From assembly GCA_000715685.1 (NCBI GenBank), contig KL569529.1:2174-7295 (forward strand): a stretch of 5,122 nt of DNA. Direction: 5' to 3'. Below are positions 1 to 4,033 of the stretch, in pieces. Origin of the DNA: Streptomyces lilacinus (GTDB lineage: Bacteria; Actinomycetota; Actinomycetes; Streptomycetales; Streptomycetaceae). Under the pieces are notes generated by a model. The model saw nothing but the letters and a program-made list of their open reading frames with translations, had not been told where the DNA came from and did no database searches. Position 1 is the stretch's first letter. Each line of letters starts with the position of its first letter. The position numbers and the translations under genes were made by a program.

Positions 1-428
1 GCCCAGACGACACGGCCGCGGCCGCTGTCGTCGGGCCGTACCCCCCAGGCCTGGGACAGCGCGCCGACCAGCAGCAGTCCGCGCCCGCTCTCCTCGTCCG
101 CGCCGCTGCACCGTGCCCTGGGCTCCGTCGGGGCGTGGCCCTGGTCGGCGACCTCTATGCGCAGCGCCGCCCCGCTCACCCGCAGCTGACAGCTGACCTT
201 GTCGCTGTCCGTGTGTCGGACCGCGTTGGTGAAGAGCTCCGAGATCACCAACTGCGCGTCGTCGCAGGCGACTTCGTCTATGCCCCACTCCCGCAGCCGT
301 GCGAGAACTCGTTTTCGCGCCTCCGCCACCGAGGTGTTGAGGGCCGGGAAGTGGAAGGCGTCCTGCAGATGGCCGAGGAGATAGCTGCCGCAGAGCCCGA
401 GCGAGGGTGCGTCATGGGAGAGGACCAC
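1..428 (-). CDS. Anti-sigma-factor-type ATP-binding protein (HATPase_c), 3' end cut by the window
   Basis: A stand-alone GHKL/HATPase_c domain like the RsbW/SpoIIAB anti-sigma kinases and the many Streptomyces ATP-binding regulators. It is presumably cytosolic, acting by binding or phosphorylating a sigma factor or anti-anti-sigma partner; the target is unknown. The visible 142 residues hold the N-box ELFTNAVRHT (Glu64, Asn68, His72), the G1 box VADQG (Asp95-Gly97) and the G2 box SGRGLLLV (Gly115-Gly117). The usual DDSGRGRVVW C-terminal strand is reached at the window edge, so little of the domain is missing. About 25 non-domain residues precede the start of the fold. The start is taken as GTG 428. 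The frame stays open upstream to a stop near 467 and a TTG lies just inside that stop, so the start is uncertain; the ribosome site is weak. The gene is divergent from the XRE/DUF397 operon, as in abaA/whiJ-like clusters. Family call firm, partner unknown. Confidence 0.88.
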   Translation of the reverse strand, partial: MVLSHDAPSLGLCGSYLLGHLQDAFHFPALNTSVAEARKRVLARLREWGIDEVACDDAQLVISELFTNAVRHTDSDKVSCQLRVSGAALRIEVADQGHAPTEPRARCSGADEESGRGLLLVGALSQAWGVRPDDSGRGRVVW

Positions 429-471
429 TCCGCAACTATGTGCGATGTGTGTCAGTCGTGGCAAGGTTCAA

Positions 472-486
472 TCTGTAAATTACAGA
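472..486. promoter_or_regulatory. Perfect inverted repeat 7-1-7, candidate operator
   Basis: TCTGTAA, one central A, then TTACAGA: a perfect dyad in a locally AT-rich patch of a roughly 70% GC sequence. It covers the predicted -10 box and start site of the leftward ATPase gene. It shares the half-site TCTGT/ACAGA with the next repeat at 497-519. The likely binder is the XRE regulator encoded from 565, but this is inference from position. Confidence 0.6.
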
Positions 487-507
487 ATCGTCAGGACAGT
501 CTGTCAG
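479..507 (-). promoter_or_regulatory. Predicted housekeeping-type promoter of the ATP-binding protein gene
   Basis: On the minus strand CTGACA (502-507) and TGTAAT (479-484) are separated by 17 bp. Each hexamer matches the TTGACA/TATAAT consensus at 5 of 6 positions. Transcription would start near 472, leaving a leader of about 44 nt before GTG 428. Both hexamers are overlapped by inverted repeats, so repression by occlusion is plausible. Predicted by eye. Confidence 0.55.
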
Positions 508-519
508 GTCGACAGACTG
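497..519. promoter_or_regulatory. Perfect inverted repeat 9-5-9, candidate operator
   Basis: CAGTCTGTC (497-505) and GACAGACTG (511-519) are exact reverse complements around the spacer AGGTC. The dyad overlaps the predicted -35 box of the leftward promoter and lies about 45 bp before the XRE start. Nine exact pairs in a divergent regulatory region strongly suggest a protein-binding site. TCGACA at 509-514 could serve as a -35 for the rightward operon, but no convincing -10 follows. Confidence 0.65.
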
Positions 520-550
520 CGTGGCACACTGCAGACATATGACGGCAGTT

Positions 551-558
551 GGAGGGGG
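551..558 (+). promoter_or_regulatory. Ribosome binding site fixing the XRE start
   Basis: GGAGGGGG lies just upstream of the paired GTG codons at 565 and 568, 9 nt from the end of GGAGG to GTG 565. It argues for 565 over the upstream in-frame ATG at 445, which would force coding through the operator dyads. Confidence 0.7.
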
Positions 559-564
559 TGGACA

Positions 565-1431
565 GTGGTGGACTCGCGGCCGGCGGGCGCCCCGACGGTC
601 CTGAGAGTCGTGCTCGGCAAGCGGCTGCAGGACCTCCGGGAGAAGGCCGGGCTCTCCTACGAGGAGGCGGGCCGCGCGCTGGACGTCACCCACGCCACCG
701 TCCGCAGAATGGAGAAGGCCGAGGTCGGGCTGAAGATCCCGTACGTGGAGAAGCTGCTCCGCGTCTACGGGGTGACCGACCCCGCCGAGGTCGACGGCTT
801 CGTCGCCCTCGCCCGCGAGGCCAACCGCCCGGGCTGGTGGCACCGCTTCCGCGACGTCCTGCCCGAGTGGTTCAGCGCGTTCGTGAGTCTGGAGGGAGAG
901 GCCAACCTCATCCGCGCCTACGAACCGCACTACGTCCCCGGCCTGTTGCAGACCGAGGACTACGCACGCGCCGTGCTGCGCGCCGGAATGCCGCACGCCC
1001 GCGAGGCCGACATCGAGCGCGCCGTCACCGTCCGCCGCGAGCGCCAGTCCCTGCTCACCCGGGACCGGGCGCCCCTGCTGTGGGTGGTGATGGACGAGAC
1101 CGTGCTGCGCCGGCCCATCGGCGGGCCGGACGTCGTGCGCGCCCAGGTCGACCGGCTGATCGAGGCCACCGACATGCCCAACGTCCGGCTGCAGTTCATG
1201 CCGTTCGCCGCCGGGCCGCACCCGGCGATGTACGGCCCCTTCCACATCTTCCGGTTCCCCATCCAGGAGCTGCCGGACATCGCGTACGCCGAGAACCTCG
1301 TCGGAGCCTCGTACTTCGACCAGCGCGACGACGTCTCGTCCTTCCTGGAAGCACTGGACCGGATGTGCGCGCAGGCCGCGCCGGCACACACCACCAAGGC
1401 AATCCTGGGTGGCATTCGTAAGGAGATCTGA
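565..1431 (+). CDS. XRE-family transcriptional regulator with DUF5753 domain
   Basis: A 288-residue DNA-binding regulator, the usual length for the XRE/DUF5753 family of actinomycetes. Residues about 18-72 form the Cro/C1-type helix-turn-helix (GKRLQDLREKAGLSYEEAG, then the recognition-helix region around HATVRRMEK at 43-51). Residues about 103-280 are the DUF5753 region, with typical landmarks at EPHYVPGLLQTEDYAR (from 120), the RRERQ segment, and the aromatic-rich FHIFRFP stretch. The start is GTG 565 behind GGAGGGGG; GTG 568 is equally possible. The product probably binds the dyads at 472-519 and controls its own operon and the divergent ATPase gene. Relatives include WhiJ and AbaA-locus proteins and the Scr1-type regulators, which work with a neighbouring DUF397 protein. 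DUF5753 may sense a ligand or bind the DUF397 partner; that is inference. Family assignment is secure. Confidence 0.93.
   Translation: MVDSRPAGAPTVLRVVLGKRLQDLREKAGLSYEEAGRALDVTHATVRRMEKAEVGLKIPYVEKLLRVYGVTDPAEVDGFVALAREANRPGWWHRFRDVLPEWFSAFVSLEGEANLIRAYEPHYVPGLLQTEDYARAVLRAGMPHAREADIERAVTVRRERQSLLTRDRAPLLWVVMDETVLRRPIGGPDVVRAQVDRLIEATDMPNVRLQFMPFAAGPHPAMYGPFHIFRFPIQELPDIAYAENLVGASYFDQRDDVSSFLEALDRMCAQAAPAHTTKAILGGIRKEI
1420..1425 (+). promoter_or_regulatory. Ribosome binding site of the DUF397 gene, inside the XRE 3' end
   Basis: AAGGAG ends 9 nt before ATG 1435 but 27 nt before the duplicated ATG at 1453. It therefore selects the first of the two tandem start codons. It lies within the last codons of the XRE gene, which implies co-transcription. 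Confidence 0.7.
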
Positions 1432-1467
1432 ACCATGGATCTTGACCACACCATGGATCTTGACCAC
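1432..1467 (+). repeat. Exact 18-bp tandem duplication spanning the DUF397 start codon
   Basis: ACCATGGATCTTGACCAC occurs twice head to tail (1432-1449 and 1450-1467) with no mismatch. Each copy contains an ATG in the same frame. The protein therefore begins MDLDHT-MDLDHV. The unit is six codons, so the frame is kept. The perfect identity points to a recent replication-slippage event. Confidence 0.95.
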
Positions 1468-1716
1468 GTCTACAACGGCATGCCCGCGACCGACCTCGGC
1501 ACCGAGGGCTGGAGCAAGCCGTGGAGCGGGGGGAACGGCGGCAGCTGCGTCGAGGTGATGCGGCTGGTCGACGGGCGGGTGGCGCTGCGCCAGTCCACGG
1601 ACCCCGAGGGCCCCGCCCTGATCTACACCCACCACGAGATGGAGAGCTTCATCCGGGGCGCCAAGGCCGGCGAGGCCGACTTCCTGCTGGCGGGTACCGA
1701 AGGGAACAGGACGTGA
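1435..1716 (+). CDS. DUF397 domain small protein
   Basis: A 93-residue DUF397 protein. The domain is at about 25-86: GWSKPWSGGNGGSCVEV with Cys38, then RVALRQSTDPEGPALIYT and the C-terminal helix FIRGAKAGEADFLL. Most family members have W-x-K-S-S-Y in the first motif; here it is W-S-K-P-W, so the usual Ser-Tyr pair is replaced. The protein is probably soluble; it has no signal peptide or membrane segment. DUF397 genes usually follow XRE/DUF5753 regulators in Streptomyces and are thought to act with them, for example as modulators of DNA binding; the mechanism is not visible here. The gene starts 3 nt after the regulator stop, and its own stop overlaps the methyltransferase start. The first six residues come from the 18-bp tandem duplication, so the ancestral start was probably the codon now at 1453. 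Confidence 0.93.
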   Translation: MDLDHTMDLDHVYNGMPATDLGTEGWSKPWSGGNGGSCVEVMRLVDGRVALRQSTDPEGPALIYTHHEMESFIRGAKAGEADFLLAGTEGNRT

Positions 1717-2606
1717 CCGAGCACGGCGGCATCGCGGAAGAGGGCATCGGCATAGGGGAGGCCGGTGTCGGCATCGAGGAGGTGGGTTTCCCGGCCGAGG
1801 AGATCGACACCAGCAGACCGCACCCGGCCCGGATGTACGACTACTACCTCGACGGCTGGGACAACTACGAGGTCGACCGCGCCGCCGCCGAGCAGGTCAT
1901 CGCCGTCCACCCCCAGGTCCGCCTCTCCGCCCGCGCCAACCGCGCCTTCATGCGCCGCGCGGTGCGGGAGGCCGTGCGCGGCGGGATCCGGCAGATCATC
2001 GACATCGGCACCGGCATCCCCACCTCGCCCAACACCCACGAGGTGGCGCGCGAGAGCAGCCCCGACGTCCGCGTGGCCTACGTCGACAACGACCCCATCG
2101 TGGCCACCCACGCCGGGGCGAAGCTGACGAACGCGGGCGGCGCCGGCTTCGCGCTCGCGGACGTCCGGGAGCCGGAAACGATCCTGCGGGACCCGGTCGT
2201 GCGCGGGCTCATCGACTTCTCCGAGCCGGTGGCCCTGCTGCTCGTCGCCGTCATGCACTTCGTCAAGGACGAGGAGGACCCCGCGGGCATCATCGCCACC
2301 CTCGGCGACGCGCTGCCCGCCGGCAGCCTGCTCGTCCTCTCCCACGCCACCGAGGAGCCCTACGAGGGATACGCGCAGGGCCGCACGGACACCGAGGCCC
2401 GCGACGGCGTCCTGGACGTCTACAAGAACGCCACCGCCGCCCTCAACCTGCGCGGCCGCGCCGCCGTCGAGCCGCTCTTCGGCGACTTCGCCCTCCTCGA
2501 GCCGGGCCTGGTCCGGGTGCCGCTGTGGCGGCCGGACGGTCCCGTGCCCGGACCCGAGGAGCTCAGCAACACGATCTTCTACGGCGGGGTGGGCCGCAAG
2601 GGCTGA
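1713..2606 (+). CDS. SAM-dependent methyltransferase, SAV2177 type (Methyltransf_19, formerly DUF574)
   Basis: A 297-residue Rossmann-fold methyltransferase of the large actinobacterial SAV2177-like family; the substrate is unknown. Hallmarks are the entry motif TSRPHPARMYDYYLDG (from Thr33), where the family's common GGKDN appears as DGWDN (47-51). The SAM-binding motif I is DIGTGIPT (97-104), the acidic ribose-binding loop is YVDNDP (123-128), and AVMHFVKDEEDP (from 179) is the motif IV/V region. GTG 1713 overlaps the DUF397 stop as GTGA, with GAAGGGA 7 nt upstream, giving strong translational coupling. A Gly/Glu-rich leader of about 30 residues (GI, GIGEAGVGIEEVG) precedes the domain and is unlike the compact starts usual in the family. 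GTG 1782 (Val24) would shorten it but has a purine tract with no spacing. Coupling to the XRE/DUF397 pair suggests shared expression. A link between methylation and the regulator's function is only inference. Confidence 0.92.
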   Translation: MTEHGGIAEEGIGIGEAGVGIEEVGFPAEEIDTSRPHPARMYDYYLDGWDNYEVDRAAAEQVIAVHPQVRLSARANRAFMRRAVREAVRGGIRQIIDIGTGIPTSPNTHEVARESSPDVRVAYVDNDPIVATHAGAKLTNAGGAGFALADVREPETILRDPVVRGLIDFSEPVALLLVAVMHFVKDEEDPAGIIATLGDALPAGSLLVLSHATEEPYEGYAQGRTDTEARDGVLDVYKNATAALNLRGRAAVEPLFGDFALLEPGLVRVPLWRPDGPVPGPEELSNTIFYGGVGRKG

Positions 2607-2614
2607 GCAGCTCT

Positions 2615-3175
2615 TCAGGGAGTGGTGCGGGCCGGGATCTCGCAGTGGTCCTTGAAGCCCTGACTGGTCAGCCCGAGCGCCGAGTTGACGCGCGAGCGGA
2701 AGTTCTCCACCGCCACCATCGCGGTCAGCTCGACGAACGCCTCGTTGCCCAGCCGGCCGCGCAGCCGCTCCGCCAGGTCGTCCTCGACGGCCGGCGGGGT
2801 GGCGCTCATCGCCTCGGCGTACTCCATCACGTCCCGCTCCAGTGCGGAGTAGGCGTCGCTGTCCCGCCACCGCGGCACGTCGCGCAGCTTGTCCTGCGAC
2901 ATGCCGTGGCCGTGGCTGAGCCAGTAGCCGAAGTCCATGCACCACGAGCAGCCGATGGCCGCGGCCGACGCCATCTCGGCGAGGCTCTTCAGCTGGGGGT
3001 CGAGCTTGTTCCAGCGCTGCACCGACTTCTCGAAGACGGCGTCGGTCACGAGCACCTTGGGGTGGTGCGCCAGCGCCATGAGCGGATCGATGACCTTGCC
3101 GTAGGTGCGCTTGCTGTACCAGGCGAAGATCCGGTTCAGCAGGGTGCGGGGCGGGTCGAGGGGAACGCGGGCCAT
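2615..3175 (-). CDS. Carboxymuconolactone decarboxylase family / AhpD-like protein
   Basis: A 186-residue all-alpha protein of the CMD/AhpD superfamily, whose redox members reduce peroxides through a CxxC pair. The core is LKSLAEMASAAAIGCSWCMDFG, with Glu67 and the CxxC at Cys76-Cys79. The position four residues after the second Cys, a proton-relay His in AhpD, is Gly83; the nearest histidines are His88 and His90. Classical AhpD activity should therefore not be assumed. The C-terminal half (AERLRGRLGNEAFVELTAMVAVENFRSRVN in the parent protein, about 140-170) matches the longer actinobacterial subgroup with CSWCMDFGYW. That subgroup is known for clustering with ECF41 sigma factors, though none is in this window. 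Start ATG 3175 is chosen because GGAGG sits 8 nt upstream; a TTG at 3190 would place that site inside the gene. It converges on the methyltransferase gene with an 8-bp gap and is divergent from alkB. Confidence 0.88.
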   Translation of the reverse strand: MARVPLDPPRTLLNRIFAWYSKRTYGKVIDPLMALAHHPKVLVTDAVFEKSVQRWNKLDPQLKSLAEMASAAAIGCSWCMDFGYWLSHGHGMSQDKLRDVPRWRDSDAYSALERDVMEYAEAMSATPPAVEDDLAERLRGRLGNEAFVELTAMVAVENFRSRVNSALGLTSQGFKDHCEIPARTTP

Positions 3176-3183
3176 GATCGGTG

Positions 3184-3188
3184 CCTCC
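3184..3188 (-). promoter_or_regulatory. Ribosome binding site of the AhpD-like gene
   Basis: GGAGG on the minus strand, 8 nt before ATG 3175. It fixes that start over the in-frame TTG at 3190. Confidence 0.75.
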
Positions 3189-3219
3189 AATGAGTCCTGC
3201 GGAGCGATTGCACCCGTAC

Positions 3220-3247
3220 GACGGGCCGACCCCGCCGGAACGTGACA
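3220..3247 (-). promoter_or_regulatory. Candidate ECF41-type promoter of the AhpD-like gene
   Basis: On the minus strand TGTCACG (3241-3247) is followed after 17 bp by CGTC (3220-3223). From memory the ECF41 consensus is TGTCACA, about 16 bp, CGTC, so this is one base and about one spacer nucleotide away. Transcription would start near 3213, giving a leader of about 38 nt with GGAGG in place. CMD-family genes are known ECF41 targets, which raises plausibility. Confidence 0.4.
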
Positions 3248-3265
3248 TCACCCGGAAAAAATCTT

Positions 3266-3288
3266 TTGTCAGTGCCCCGGCCTAGGCT
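3266..3288 (+). promoter_or_regulatory. RecA-NDp (PafBC-type) DNA-damage promoter of alkB
   Basis: TTGTCAGTG (3266-3274), exactly 8 bp, then TAGGCT (3283-3288). This fits every specified base of the actinobacterial RecA-independent damage-promoter consensus TTGTCRGTG-N8-TANNNT, which PafBC activates in mycobacteria and which was also described for recA in Streptomyces. The -10 ends 6 bp before ATG 3295, so transcription would start at or next to the A of the ATG and give a leaderless mRNA. In keeping with that, no Shine-Dalgarno sequence precedes the ATG. There is no normal -35 at 17 bp, as expected for this promoter class. Confidence 0.8.
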
Positions 3289-3294
3289 GGCCGC

Positions 3295-3945
3295 ATGGAG
3301 GATGAGCTCTTCCCGAGGCCCCCGGCCGAGATCGCGCCGGGTGCCGTGCACGTCCCCGGCTGGCTGGACCCGCCCGCCCAGCGCCGGCTGCTCGACGCCT
3401 GCCGCCAGTGGGCCAGACCCCCGGCGGGCCTGCGGACGGTGCGCATGCCGAGCGGGGGCGAGATGTCCGTCCGTACGGTCTGTCTCGGGTGGCACTGGTT
3501 TCCCTACGGCTACGCCCGCACCGTCGTCGACGGCGACGGCGCGCCCGTCAAGCCGTTCCCGCCCTGGCTGGACGAGCTGGCGCGAGCGGGGGTGGAACGG
3601 GCCTACGGGGCCGCCGTCCCTGACTCGGAGCCGTACGACATCGCCCTCGTCAACTTCTACGACTCCGCCGCGAAGATGGGCCTGCACCGCGACAGCGACG
3701 AGAAGTCCGGCGCGCCCGTCGTCTCGCTCAGCCTCGGCGACACCTGCGTCTTCCGGTTCGGCAACACCCACGGCCGCACGCGGCCCTGGACGGACGTCGA
3801 GCTGCGCAGCGGCGACCTCTTCGTCTTCGGCGGCCCCTCGCGGCCGGCCTACCACGGCGTGCCGCGTACGTTCCCGGGCACGGCGCCGCCGGAACTGGGG
3901 CTGAAGGGCCGGGTGAACGTGACGTTGCGGGTCAGCGGGCTGTGA
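3295..3945 (+). CDS. alkB: AlkB-type 2-oxoglutarate/Fe(II) dioxygenase, alkylated-DNA repair
   Basis: An oxidative demethylase that removes methyl groups such as 1-methyladenine and 3-methylcytosine from DNA or RNA, using Fe(II), oxygen and 2-oxoglutarate. It is cytosolic and 216 residues long, the length of E. coli AlkB. The iron triad is complete: LHRDSDE gives His131 and Asp133, and PAYHGVPRT gives His187. The 2-oxoglutarate-binding signature GRVNVTLR gives Arg206, Asn208 and Arg212. Asp135, the base-contacting residue, is kept, as is the NFYD motif (120-123) before the jelly-roll core. LGWHWFPYGY (64-73) corresponds to the nucleotide-recognition lid. All key residues are present, so it should be active. 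ATG 3295 has no ribosome site but follows a TAGGCT -10 by 6 bp, so translation is probably leaderless. A damage-type promoter suggests induction by DNA lesions. The gene stands alone, bounded by a hairpin downstream. Confidence 0.93.
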   Translation: MEDELFPRPPAEIAPGAVHVPGWLDPPAQRRLLDACRQWARPPAGLRTVRMPSGGEMSVRTVCLGWHWFPYGYARTVVDGDGAPVKPFPPWLDELARAGVERAYGAAVPDSEPYDIALVNFYDSAAKMGLHRDSDEKSGAPVVSLSLGDTCVFRFGNTHGRTRPWTDVELRSGDLFVFGGPSRPAYHGVPRTFPGTAPPELGLKGRVNVTLRVSGL

Positions 3946-3963
3946 CGCCGGGGTGCCCCGGCG
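3946..3963 (+). terminator. GC-rich hairpin directly after alkB, probable terminator
   Basis: CGCCGGGG (3946-3953) and CCCCGGCG (3956-3963) are exact reverse complements around TG, beginning on the base after the alkB stop. The realistic structure is a stem of about 7 bp with a 4-nt loop. There is no T tract, which is common for Streptomyces terminators, so efficiency cannot be judged. Confidence 0.55.
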
Positions 3964-3987
3964 GCGGAGGCGTCGGTGGCATGGGCA

Positions 3988-3995
3988 GATAATGT
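3988..3995 (+). promoter_or_regulatory. Possible -10 region for the MBL-fold hydrolase gene
   Basis: GATAATGT contains GATAAT (5 of 6 to TATAAT) and TAATGT (fits TANNNT), about 40 bp before GTG 4034. No consensus -35 lies 17-18 bp upstream. A partial damage-motif half (GTCGGTG, 3972-3978) sits 9 bp before GATAAT. Confidence 0.3.
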
Positions 3996-4033
3996 GGCGA
4001 ACCGCCTTTCCAAGACGCCTTCCTGGAGGTGCC

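Noticed and set aside
501..523. CTGTCAGGT as another RecA-NDp damage motif
   Set aside because: Only 6 of 9 bases match and no TANNNT follows at 8 bp; it is better explained as part of the 9-5-9 dyad.
445..564. Upstream ATG at 445 as start of the XRE regulator, adding 40 residues
   Set aside because: The stretch has low GC, no family-like residues, contains the operator dyads and lacks a ribosome site; GGAGGGGG points to GTG 565.
549..1421. Long overlapping open frame with an Arg/Pro/Gly-rich product
   Set aside because: It overlaps the XRE gene in another frame, has shadow composition and no domain.
1424..1442. AGATC/GATCT pairing that could mask the DUF397 start
   Set aside because: Only five pairs, and AGATCT is itself a palindrome; too weak to propose translational control.
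436..1635. Minus-strand open frame of 399 codons
   Set aside because: Antisense shadow of the XRE and DUF397 genes; it crosses the intergenic operator region and has no recognisable motif.
2603..2618. Imperfect palindrome over the convergent stop codons as a bidirectional terminator
   Set aside because: Four outer pairs, then a wobble and a mismatch; its symmetry mostly comes from the two stop codons themselves.
3176..3190. TTG start at 3190 for the AhpD-like gene
   Set aside because: It would put the GGAGG ribosome site inside the coding region; ATG 3175 is correctly spaced.
1623..3251. Minus-strand open frame of 542 codons across two genes
   Set aside because: It lies antisense to the methyltransferase and in another frame of the AhpD-like gene; long stop-free frames are expected at this GC.
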